From: Methylococcaceae bacterium UBA7658
GTDB lineage: Bacteria > Pseudomonadota > Gammaproteobacteria > Methylococcales > Methylomonadaceae
Reading direction: 5' to 3'
Assembly (NCBI GenBank): GCA_002483425.1
Contig: DLHW01000003.1
Coordinates: 32,313-67,140 of the forward strand
Length of the DNA stretch: 34,828 nt
Shown here: piece by piece, positions 6,812 through 13,869 of the stretch
How the letters are laid out: every line of letters starts with the position of its first letter
How positions within the stretch are numbered: the stretch's first letter is position 1
Made by a program: the position numbers and the translations under genes
Notes under the pieces: model-generated
What the model was told of the DNA's origin: nothing
Databases searched by the model: none
Seen by the model: only the letters and a program-made list of their open reading frames with translations

Positions 6812-8731
6812 ATGTATAGAAATATAATCCTTTTGGGCGTTATTTTGGCGCTTGCCGTTATCACGGCGGGTTCGATGACCCGTGTAATGGGGGCGGAGCT
6901 ACTGTTTGGCGCTATCCACCCGCAGGAGGCGCATTTCTATGCCGCCTATGCGCTTGTTGCGCCCGTATTAGGTGCGCTATTGTTCTCATGGCGGCAAATG
7001 CATTGCCGGATCGCCGCAATAACGGCGTCTTTGGGCTTGGTTGCTTTGCTGGGATTAGAAGTTGTAGCGGGGATAAGGATAATGCAATTCCCCGGTCAAA
7101 CTTTGCTGATAACAGGGCATTTGTTGCTTGGCATGGCGATTTTATGGCTGCTTTTCTGGCTATATTTGCGGGTTAATCCAGCCATGTCCTTGTTAAGGGA
7201 AAAGGCCGGTCCGGTGCTGTTCGCCAGGTTTTTAATGGTCTTATTGTTTCTGCAGCTTACGTTAGGAAGTTGGATAAGCCTCCATCAAGCGGCAATGGCT
7301 TGTTCGGATTTTCCGCAATGTAACGGCGAATGGTGGCCCGATGCGGATTATCGCGGTTTAATCGATAACTTCACGGTGGGAGCCGGTGAAGCACCTTATC
7401 CCGTTCAAGTTGCTTTTAATTGGCTGCACCGCGTAGGCGCTTTTGTCTGTTTTATCCTGATGAACTGGCTGATGCTGATTGCGACTGCGTCGAAGCATTC
7501 TAAAGCACTGCGAAAAGCAGGCTTATGGTTGAGTTTCCTATTGTTCGTGCAAGTGGCCTTAGGTGTCGTCGGCTATAAATTTTTTATGCCGATGTGGGTG
7601 GTAGTGGCCCATACGGTGTTTGCCGCCTTGCTCATGTTGCCTTTGATCGCTATCAGCTTTTACGGACGATATGGCTTTGCCGGGGAATTGGTCCCAGTTG
7701 CGGAAGCCCGTCCTAAAATAGAAACCGCCGAACCTGTTTTTGTCCCGGCGGCAATCGAACCGGAACCCGTAACCGAAGGTTATGAGGAACCTTATGTAGA
7801 GCCCGCGCCGGAATCGCTTTATCTTCGCCTTAAATCCCAGCTTGCCCGCACCCGTACCGGTTTGGGCGGTCTATTGGGTACTTTACAGATTGGGCAAAAA
7901 GCGATTAATGAAGACCTTTTGGAGGAAATTGAAGCCAGTCTATTAATGGCCGATGTGGGGATCGATGTCACTACGAAAATTATCAATCGGCTTACCCAAA
8001 ATTTAGAGCGCCAACAACTTAAGGATAGCGAGGCCTTGACGCTGGCGCTGAAACAGGAATTGTTGGAAATTCTTGCGCCTTGCAGCCAACCGTTGAAAAT
8101 TCCCGCGCAAGACAAGCCGTTTGTCATCCTTGTTGTCGGCGTGAACGGCGTCGGTAAGACGACGACCATTGGCAAACTTGCAAAACGGCTGAGGGCGCAA
8201 GGCCATAGTGTCATGTTGGCGGCGGGCGATACGTTCAGGGCGGCGGCTGTGGAACAATTGCAAACCTGGGGGGAGCGAAACGGCATCCATGTCGTTGCTC
8301 AGCACACCGGTGCTGATTCGGCTTCGGTAATTTACGATGGCATACAGTCCGCCCAATCCAAAGGCGTTGATGTCCTGATCGCGGATACGGCCGGACGTTT
8401 GCACACCAAATCCAATTTGATGGAAGAATTGAAGAAGGTAAAACGTATTATGGCTAAGCTCGATGAAACCGCGCCCCATGAAGTCATATTGGTGCTGGAT
8501 GCCGGTACCGGACAAAATGCTTTGTCACAAGCAAAGTTATTTAATGAGGCAATAGGATTGACAGGGCTGGTGCTGACCAAACTGGATGGCACGGCCAAAG
8601 GCGGGGTGATTTTTGCGCTGGCGAAACAAACCAGCATTCCAATCCGGTTTATTGGCGTTGGCGAAGGCATTGACGATTTGCAGGATTTCAATGCCGAAAA
8701 CTTTGTTGAAGCTTTGTTTGTGAAAGATTGA
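6812..8731 (+). CDS. ftsY: Fusion of heme A synthase (CtaA/COX15) with signal recognition particle receptor FtsY
   Basis: One uninterrupted 639-residue frame. Residues 1-290 form an eight-helix heme A synthase with the four conserved-position His residues H41, H103, H206 and H267 and the loop motif ACSDFPQCNGEWWP (C164, C170). Residues about 292-335 are an acidic Pro/Glu-rich linker resembling a shortened FtsY A domain. Residues about 336-639 are an FtsY NG GTPase: N domain (ARTRTGLGGLLG, LLEEIEASLLMADVGID), P-loop GVNGVGKTT (443-451), DTFRAAA (473-479), DTAGR (525-529) and TKLDG (589-593). Both termini of CtaA are cytoplasmic, so the GTPase would be on the correct side. It follows SURF1 and Sco-like genes as ctaA does, and precedes ftsE-ftsX-rpoH as ftsY does. 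No separate ftsY start with a good ribosome binding site is evident; a TTG at 7688 is a weak internal candidate. Confidence 0.93.
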   Translation: MYRNIILLGVILALAVITAGSMTRVMGAELLFGAIHPQEAHFYAAYALVAPVLGALLFSWRQMHCRIAAITASLGLVALLGLEVVAGIRIMQFPGQTLLITGHLLLGMAILWLLFWLYLRVNPAMSLLREKAGPVLFARFLMVLLFLQLTLGSWISLHQAAMACSDFPQCNGEWWPDADYRGLIDNFTVGAGEAPYPVQVAFNWLHRVGAFVCFILMNWLMLIATASKHSKALRKAGLWLSFLLFVQVALGVVGYKFFMPMWVVVAHTVFAALLMLPLIAISFYGRYGFAGELVPVAEARPKIETAEPVFVPAAIEPEPVTEGYEEPYVEPAPESLYLRLKSQLARTRTGLGGLLGTLQIGQKAINEDLLEEIEASLLMADVGIDVTTKIINRLTQNLERQQLKDSEALTLALKQELLEILAPCSQPLKIPAQDKPFVILVVGVNGVGKTTTIGKLAKRLRAQGHSVMLAAGDTFRAAAVEQLQTWGERNGIHVVAQHTGADSASVIYDGIQSAQSKGVDVLIADTAGRLHTKSNLMEELKKVKRIMAKLDETAPHEVILVLDAGTGQNALSQAKLFNEAIGLTGLVLTKLDGTAKGGVIFALAKQTSIPIRFIGVGEGIDDLQDFNAENFVEALFVKD

Positions 8732-8739
8732 AATTCGCT

Positions 8740-9396
8740 ATGTTAAAGTTTGAAAATGTCTTCAAACGTTATTCCGGGACGAACGATGTCCTAAAGAATG
8801 TCAGCTTTCATCTAAGGCGGGGCGAGATTGCTTTTCTTACAGGGCATTCTGGCGCCGGAAAGAGTACGCTGTTAAAGTTGATTGGATTGATGGAAAGAAC
8901 GACGCGCGGCGAAATCATTCTCGACGGTCAAAGTTATACTGCCGTAAAAGAACGCCATGTGCCTTATATCCGGCGCAAAATGGGGTTCATCTATCAAGAT
9001 TATAAACTGTTGCAAGACCGGACGGTGTTCGACAATGTCGCACTGCCGCTGGTGATAGAGGGTTACGGTCATCAAGAAGTTGCCCGCCGGGTGCGGGCGG
9101 CGCTGGACAAGGTTGGCTTGCTGGGTAAGGAAAAACATTTTCCGCTCGGGTTATCGGGTGGCGAACAGCAGCGTGTCGGAATCGCCCGGGCGGTTGTTAA
9201 CAAGCCGCCCTTTATTATAGCCGACGAGCCGACCGGCAACCTCGATCCCGAATTGTCTGCCGAAATTATGATGCTGTTCGAACAATTCCAAAATGTAGGC
9301 GTTACCATTCTGATTGCATCGCACGATATTTCGCTGATAGAAAGGATGAGACACCGTGTGTTAAGGCTGGACCACGGCCAATTGGCGGCGAATTAA
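8740..9396 (+). CDS. ftsE: Cell division ATP-binding protein FtsE
   Basis: ABC-type ATPase (218 aa) that works with FtsX at the divisome to regulate septal peptidoglycan hydrolases. Walker A GHSGAGKST (35-43), signature LSGGEQQRVGIARA, Walker B FIIADEPTGNLD and a switch His in ASHD are all present. I chose ATG 8740 (MLKFENVFKRY), the usual FtsE N terminus. A TTG at 8728 is in frame but overlaps the ftsY stop. The gene starts 8 bases after the fusion gene and ends 3 bases before ftsX. Confidence 0.95.
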   Translation: MLKFENVFKRYSGTNDVLKNVSFHLRRGEIAFLTGHSGAGKSTLLKLIGLMERTTRGEIILDGQSYTAVKERHVPYIRRKMGFIYQDYKLLQDRTVFDNVALPLVIEGYGHQEVARRVRAALDKVGLLGKEKHFPLGLSGGEQQRVGIARAVVNKPPFIIADEPTGNLDPELSAEIMMLFEQFQNVGVTILIASHDISLIERMRHRVLRLDHGQLAAN

Positions 9397-9399
9397 GCG

Positions 9400-10410
9400 A
9401 TGAAGCAGATTGACAATTATCCCCGGAAGCAGAAACCGCCTGTAAAGCAGGATGTCAAGCTTAATACCAAGGCGGGAGGAAGTTTTGCGGACCGTTTGAA
9501 AGCGTACCGGGACCAACATGCGCAATCCTTGTTTTCGAGCCTTGGGCGGTTGTTTGCTGCGCCGTTTACGACAACAATGACCATCAGCGTAATGGCGCTA
9601 GCTATCGCTTTGGCGAGCGGATTTTACTTGGTAGTGATCAATTTGCAACAACTGACCAGCGGTTTGGAAGCCAGCAACCAAATATCCTTGTTCTTAAGGG
9701 ATGAAATTTCCGAAGCCCACGCCAAAAAATATGCTGAAACCATCAGTAAAAACCCTAATGTACAAGACGTAAACGTGGTCACTAAACAGCAGGCCATGAA
9801 CGAATTCAAACGCTTCAGCGGTTTTGGCGAAGCCATTGAGGTATTGGAGAAAAACCCTTTGCCCATTGTCATCGAGGTACTGCCCAAAGATGCGCTGACC
9901 AGCAAGCAAGCCTTGACCGGTTTGCTTGAAGATTTCAAGAAATCGACCGAAGTCGATTTTGCCCAGATGGATTTGGCATGGGTCGAACGTTTGCAGTCGA
10001 TGGTCCGTACGGCAAGGTTGGCGGCTATCTCGCTTGCCATATTGCTAGGGATGGCTGTTTTTTTTATCGCGGGCAATACTATCCGGCTGGAAATCCATGA
10101 CCGTCGTCAGGAAATTGTCATTGCCAAACTGGTCGGGGCGACTAACAGTTTTATCCAAAGACCCTTTTTGTATACCGGATTTTGGATCGGCTTTCTCTCC
10201 GGCGTTGCCGCTTGGTTCATCGTGACGGCCATGATGCTCATTTTAAGGCCGTCGGTTGAAAATCTTTCCGGGCTTTATGAGGGTTCATTCCATCTTCTAT
10301 TCTTCAGCTATCTGGAGACCTTGGCGTTGCTAGGTGCTTCGACTTTGTTGGCGGTCGTCGGATCCTGGCTAGTCCTGCATTTTCAAATCAGGCGGTTGCA
10401 ACCTGAATAA
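9400..10410 (+). CDS. ftsX: Cell division protein FtsX
   Basis: Permease-like partner of FtsE (336 aa). A basic cytoplasmic N-terminal tail is followed by a first helix (about 58-78), a periplasmic domain (about 80-200, with EVLPKDALTSKQALTGLLED) and three C-terminal helices (about 205-330), including the family stretch NTIRLEIHDRRQEIVIAKLVG. Length and topology fit FtsX. It lies 3 bases after ftsE and is probably co-transcribed with the ctaA-ftsY fusion. Confidence 0.95.
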   Translation: MKQIDNYPRKQKPPVKQDVKLNTKAGGSFADRLKAYRDQHAQSLFSSLGRLFAAPFTTTMTISVMALAIALASGFYLVVINLQQLTSGLEASNQISLFLRDEISEAHAKKYAETISKNPNVQDVNVVTKQQAMNEFKRFSGFGEAIEVLEKNPLPIVIEVLPKDALTSKQALTGLLEDFKKSTEVDFAQMDLAWVERLQSMVRTARLAAISLAILLGMAVFFIAGNTIRLEIHDRRQEIVIAKLVGATNSFIQRPFLYTGFWIGFLSGVAAWFIVTAMMLILRPSVENLSGLYEGSFHLLFFSYLETLALLGASTLLAVVGSWLVLHFQIRRLQPE

Positions 10411-10432
10411 GCAGGCTGAACTTTTAAATTTA

Positions 10433-10459
10433 TTAGCACTCATAGGCAATGAGTGCTAA
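10433..10459. promoter_or_regulatory. CIRCE operator (HrcA-binding site) upstream of rpoH
   Basis: TTAGCACTC-N9-GAGTGCTAA, a perfect match to the 9-9-9 CIRCE consensus, 36 bases before the rpoH ATG. CIRCE is the operator of the heat-shock repressor HrcA. No hrcA gene is in the window, so the regulator must be encoded elsewhere. Confidence 0.92.
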
Positions 10460-10462
10460 AAT
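10433..10462 (+). promoter_or_regulatory. Possible sigma-70 promoter overlapping CIRCE
   Basis: TTAGCA (10433-10438) and TAAAAT (10457-10462) with an 18-base spacer resemble -35 and -10 boxes. The operator would occlude this promoter. Based only on consensus similarity. Confidence 0.35.
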
Positions 10463-10494
10463 TTTTGTCAAGTTTTTAATTCTGGGAGTTGCTA

Positions 10495-11352
10495 ATGAGT
10501 GAAGCGATTACTTTACCCGTAAATTTATCGGTCGGCACATTCGATGCGTATTTGAATGTCGTCAGGCAAATGCCGAAATTAACCTCTGAACAGGAGCGCG
10601 AATTAGCTATCCGGTTTCGGGATACGGGTGATCTGACGGCTGCGCGTGAGCTGGTTATGGCAAATCTTCGTTTCGTCGTCCATGTCGCCAGAGGCTATAG
10701 TGGTTATGGATTGTCGATGCCCGACATCATCCAAGAAGGCAATGTCGGTCTGATGAAAGCGGTGAAACGGTTCGATCCTGAATTAGGCGTACGTTTGGTT
10801 TCGTTTGCAGTGCATTGGATCAAAGCGGAAATTCACGAGTTTGTGATAAAGAATTGGGGTATCGTTAAAGTCGCCACTACCAAAGCGCAACGCAAGCTGT
10901 TTTTCAACCTGCGTAAATCCAGGAACGACTTGGGTTGGCTGTCCAATGCTGAAGCTGAAGCGATTGCCAATGACCTGAATGTCGAAGTCAGCACGGTTTT
11001 CGAAATGGAAAAACGCCTGGGCAATAAGGATATGTCGTTCGATATGCCGGTGGATGAAGCCGTTGACGACGGGTATGTCGAACCGGCCAGTTATTTGTTC
11101 GAGGCGAACGACGATCCGGCTGTCATGCTGGAAAATGCCGAATGGCAAGGCCATGAGCAAAAATTGCTGACGAAAGCGTTGGATGAACTAGACGAACGGA
11201 GTTTGGACATTGTAGCGAGCCGTTGGCTAGCGGAAGAAAAAGCGACTTTGCACGAACTGGCCGAACGGCATCAGGTTTCTGCCGAAAGGATCAGGCAGTT
11301 AGAGCAAAACGCCATGAAAAAATTGAGGGCGGCGGTCGTTTTCGAAGCTTAG
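10495..11352 (+). CDS. rpoH: RNA polymerase sigma-32 factor (heat shock)
   Basis: Alternative sigma factor (285 aa from ATG 10495) that directs transcription of chaperone and protease genes. Region 2 carries PDIIQEGNVGLMKAVKRFDP, the RpoH box QRKLFFNLRKS starts at Q132, and region 4 ends with HQVSAERIRQLEQNAMKKL. GGGAG at 10484-10488 sets the start; a TTG at 10489 is in frame but less suitable. A CIRCE element lies just upstream, suggesting HrcA repression in addition to any readthrough from ftsX. A strong terminator follows. Confidence 0.96.
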   Translation: MSEAITLPVNLSVGTFDAYLNVVRQMPKLTSEQERELAIRFRDTGDLTAARELVMANLRFVVHVARGYSGYGLSMPDIIQEGNVGLMKAVKRFDPELGVRLVSFAVHWIKAEIHEFVIKNWGIVKVATTKAQRKLFFNLRKSRNDLGWLSNAEAEAIANDLNVEVSTVFEMEKRLGNKDMSFDMPVDEAVDDGYVEPASYLFEANDDPAVMLENAEWQGHEQKLLTKALDELDERSLDIVASRWLAEEKATLHELAERHQVSAERIRQLEQNAMKKLRAAVVFEA

Positions 11353-11373
11353 TTCTTAGTTGAATGGTTACTT

Positions 11374-11407
11374 AAAAGGCTTAAAGCAAGCGCTTTAAGC
11401 CTTTTTT
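11374..11407. terminator. Bidirectional terminator after rpoH
   Basis: 14-bp stem AAAAGGCTTAAAGC / GCTTTAAGCCTTTT with loop AAGC, continuing into a T-run. It lies between convergent rpoH (+) and the TIGR02647-like gene (-) and can serve both. Confidence 0.9.
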
Positions 11408-11435
11408 ATGGTCTTTAAAACCAAAAAATTGTGTT

Positions 11436-11672
11436 TTAAGATGGATTGAGCAAGCCGAGAAGAGTGTGCGTTTGTTCCGCCGCTTCGTGGCCGAGAGCAG
11501 TCAAGTAGCCGCCGTCTTCCAGTGTAACCAAGCCCTTTTGGAAAAGGCGCCGGGTTGCTTCGATAGACGTGGGCGCGGCTGTTTTATGAACTTTGATACC
11601 TTCTTGCGTGGTAGTCAAATTGTAGCGGAGGAGCATGTTTATCTCGTCCAGGTTTTCTTGTGTAAATTGCAT
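11436..11672 (-). CDS. Small conserved protein, TIGR02647-like
   Basis: 78-residue soluble protein. The pattern of an N-terminal helix (QFTQENLDEINMLLRYNL), then TTQEGIKVHKTA, a helix with RLFQKGLVTLEDGGYLT and a C-terminal LGHEAAEQTHTLL matches my recollection of the TIGR02647 family of small gammaproteobacterial proteins. The fold may be winged-helix-like, but no DNA-binding role can be shown here. It is transcribed towards rpoH and ends at the shared terminator. Confidence 0.7.
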   Translation of the reverse strand: MQFTQENLDEINMLLRYNLTTTQEGIKVHKTAAPTSIEATRRLFQKGLVTLEDGGYLTALGHEAAEQTHTLLGLLNPS

Positions 11673-11702
11673 AAGCAGGTCTCAAACAGGTAATGAAAGA
11701 CT

Positions 11703-11728
11703 AAAACAATAGCCGGTTATTGTTTTTT
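11703..11728. terminator. Hairpin between the minus-strand HdeD-like and TIGR02647-like genes
   Basis: Perfect 9-bp stem AAAACAATA / TATTGTTTT with loop GCCGGT, followed by more T on the plus strand and four T on the minus strand. It probably ends the minus-strand HdeD-like transcript, with moderate certainty. Confidence 0.45.
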
Positions 11729-11902
11729 GTCCACATTATAGGGGATTGTGGCGTTGCTGGGTAAGCGGCGGTAAAAGAATTCAGAACTGTAGACACTGCT
11801 TGGAGTTTAAAACCTCGAAAGTTTCATTATGTTGGCGGACATAACCTTTTTTTGATGTGCTTTGCGGCGAATGTGCTATTGCTGATAGTTGTTGTATGCG
11901 CC

Positions 11903-11921
11903 CTGTTAAGCAGCTTAACAG
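11903..11921. other. Short perfect hairpin just past the HdeD-like gene
   Basis: CTGTTAAG-CAG-CTTAACAG, 8-bp arms, twelve bases downstream of the minus-strand stop. No T-run, so possibly a 3'-end stabiliser. The bases between this hairpin and 11729 show no gene. Confidence 0.35.
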
Positions 11922-11932
11922 AGTGTAACGTT

Positions 11933-12523
11933 TCAAGCTACCTCAACGTCTTTATGTTCTCTGATCCACAAACCGAATGCCATCATGGCAAAGCCGCGAA
12001 TTGTAATTTCCAGGCTTAAGCATAATGCTAAAAACCAGCCTTCCGAATTGGGCCAGCCCAGATAAACCAGGATGCCTAGTGAAATTGGCGCAACTCCACT
12101 TAACAGGGTCAATACAATATGCCGGTAGCCCAAGGAATATGCCATTGCCAAACGGGTCAGGCCGCGAATCAACAAAAATCCGGCAATTAGCGAGCATAAG
12201 CGTTCCGGAGTGCTTGAAACTCCCAGGATAATGAGAATGCCGGTGGTTGCGTCCAAAATCCCGGTGTGCAGTTTTTGTACAAAAGCAGTTTGATTTTTCG
12301 CAAAGACAGCGTCCAGACAGCCTAATACGCCCAAAGAGGCAAGGATAATCCCGCACACTGGCAGCCAGGAAAAAGCATTCGCATTCATGACAATAGCGTG
12401 CGACTTGATCGCGCTTGCAAAGGCGAAAGTCATTCCGGTTAGCAGAATTAACAAGCCTTGTACTGTTAGCCGTAACCAGTTCAATTCGTAACGCCGGTAA
12501 TGAAAACTTTTAATAACCTTCAT
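11933..12523 (-). CDS. HdeD-like (DUF308) membrane protein
   Basis: 196-residue integral membrane protein with about six helices in three pairs, including WLRLTVQGLLILLTGMTFAF at the N terminus, a central ILIILGV segment and LLSGVAPISLGILVYLGWP. Evenly spaced helix pairs with short polar loops and this length are typical of HdeD/DUF308 proteins, which in enterobacteria are linked to acid resistance. Function here is unknown. It stands alone on the minus strand, divergent from the glycosyltransferase operon. Confidence 0.65.
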   Translation of the reverse strand: MKVIKSFHYRRYELNWLRLTVQGLLILLTGMTFAFASAIKSHAIVMNANAFSWLPVCGIILASLGVLGCLDAVFAKNQTAFVQKLHTGILDATTGILIILGVSSTPERLCSLIAGFLLIRGLTRLAMAYSLGYRHIVLTLLSGVAPISLGILVYLGWPNSEGWFLALCLSLEITIRGFAMMAFGLWIREHKDVEVA

Positions 12524-12847
12524 GATATTTGTTCATTAATCAGTTGTTGACATGCTTTATCCCACGACTCGGACGGCTTTGGTTTCGTTATAGATTAAGG
12601 CGATCTCAAAAATTATTCTACAACTGTTAATTACTGGCGAGGTAATGTTTTGATAGTTTGTTTTCTCCGGTTGCCTGAAGTCAGTATAAATCCGGATTAA
12701 AACCTTTGTGCTACAGCAGTCAATTAGTTGATACGCCGGTTGTCCGTTCAATTGACCTAAGTTCATATTCAAGTATCTGAAATAAATGGTATACTGCTAC
12801 GTTTTTTCTATAAGATAGACTAAATAAGCTTGATAGAGCGAGGGTAT
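12524..12847. other. Divergent intergenic region with possible promoters
   Basis: 324 bases between the HdeD-like gene (-) and the GT2 gene (+). A TATACT box at 12789-12794 could be the -10 of the glycosyltransferase operon, but no convincing -35 lies 16-18 bases upstream. A 71-codon minus-strand frame (12557-12772) lacks recognisable features and I do not call it. No repeat or RNA gene seen. Confidence 0.4.
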
Positions 12848-13582
12848 GTGCAAGTTTCAGTTGTAATTCCTGTCCATAATGAAGCGGACAATATCGAACC
12901 CTTGCTTGAGGAGATCGTTACTGCGATGAACGGGGCGGAAGCCTACGAAGTTATCTATGTCGACGATGGCAGCAATGACGCGACGGCATCGGTTTTATCA
13001 AAAGCGATGCAACGTGTCGGTGCTTTAAGGGTTATCCGGCATGAGTTTGGTTGCGGTCAAAGCACGGCTGTCCGTACCGGTATAAAAGCAGCGAAATATT
13101 CTTGTATAGCGACGCTGGATGGCGACGGACAGAACGATCCGGCGGATATTCCAAAACTCTACCAGCTACTAATAGAACAACATAAAGCAAACGATAAGTT
13201 ATGGATGCTAGCTGGTTGGCGGAATAAAAGGCATGATTCCGCGTGGAAGCTCTTTTCCTCAAAATTCGCCAATACCGTACGCGCCGCATTGCTTGGCGAT
13301 AATACGCCCGATACCGGTTGTGGCTTAAAAGTGTTTTTTCGGGATAAATATTTGGACTTGCCGTATTTCGACCACATGCACCGGTTTTTACCGGCTTTGA
13401 TTATCCGGGCGGGAGGTCAGGTGGTTTCGGAGCCGGTAAACCATAGACCGCGGGTGCAAGGCTATTCGAAATACGGCACATTAGACCGGCTTTGGGCAGG
13501 CGTTACCGATTTGGCGGGCGTGATGTGGTTAAAAAGGCGGGCGAAATTAACGAATATTGAGGAAATACAACGTGGTGCTTGA
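12848..13582 (+). CDS. Family 2 glycosyltransferase (polyprenyl-phosphate sugar transferase type)
   Basis: GT-A-fold transferase (244 aa) resembling dolichol-phosphate mannosyltransferase/ArnC-like enzymes that load a sugar onto a polyprenyl phosphate at the inner membrane. N-terminal VSVVIPVHNEADNI, nucleotide-binding VDDGSNDAT and the DxD region LDGDGQNDPADI are present. No C-terminal membrane helices are apparent, unlike ArnC. I chose GTG 12848 because AGGG lies 3 bases before it and it gives the usual short N terminus; a TTG at 12830 is the alternative. It overlaps the LAB_N gene and probably supplies lipid-linked sugar to the downstream ArnT-like enzyme. Confidence 0.82.
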   Translation: MQVSVVIPVHNEADNIEPLLEEIVTAMNGAEAYEVIYVDDGSNDATASVLSKAMQRVGALRVIRHEFGCGQSTAVRTGIKAAKYSCIATLDGDGQNDPADIPKLYQLLIEQHKANDKLWMLAGWRNKRHDSAWKLFSSKFANTVRAALLGDNTPDTGCGLKVFFRDKYLDLPYFDHMHRFLPALIIRAGGQVVSEPVNHRPRVQGYSKYGTLDRLWAGVTDLAGVMWLKRRAKLTNIEEIQRGA

Positions 13583-13856
13583 TGAAAAAACAATTTGGCT
13601 GGGCATCGGTTTTTTAGGGCAGGGGCTTTTTTCGGCGCGTTTTATTGTCCAATGGATTTCCAGCGAACGGCAGAAAAAAAGCATTATTCCGGTCGCTTTT
13701 TGGTATTTCAGCATCGCCGGTGGCGCAACCTTGCTGGCTTATGCCATTCATATCAAAGACCCGGTTATCATCTTGGGCCAAGCGACCGGTTTGTTTGTTT
13801 ATTTACGGAATCTGTACTTCGTTGTTTACGAACGTAGAAACCTAAAAGCCGGATAG
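13572..13856 (+). CDS. Lipid A biosynthesis N-terminal domain (LAB_N) membrane protein
   Basis: Small three-helix membrane protein (94 aa from GTG 13572). FLGQGLFSARFIVQWISSER and the segment VPVAFWYFSIAGG (VAFWYFSIAG in this protein) are diagnostic of the LAB_N domain, and GQATGLFVYLRNLYFV completes it. GAGGAAA at 13559-13565 supports GTG 13572; GTG 13575 is also possible. It overlaps the GT2 stop and precedes the ArnT-like gene. LAB_N proteins commonly sit between GT2 and ArnT-like genes, probably helping lipid-linked sugar handling. Confidence 0.82.
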   Translation: MVLDEKTIWLGIGFLGQGLFSARFIVQWISSERQKKSIIPVAFWYFSIAGGATLLAYAIHIKDPVIILGQATGLFVYLRNLYFVVYERRNLKAG

Positions 13857-13869
13857 TTTTCCTTTTTCA

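Noticed and set aside
8003..8515. 170-codon minus-strand frame inside ftsY
   Set aside because: Opposite-strand shadow of the conserved GTPase domain with no independent signal.
12557..12772. 71-codon minus-strand frame between the HdeD-like gene and the GT2 gene
   Set aside because: Unremarkable composition, no family resemblance and no ribosome binding site; it lies in a divergent promoter region.
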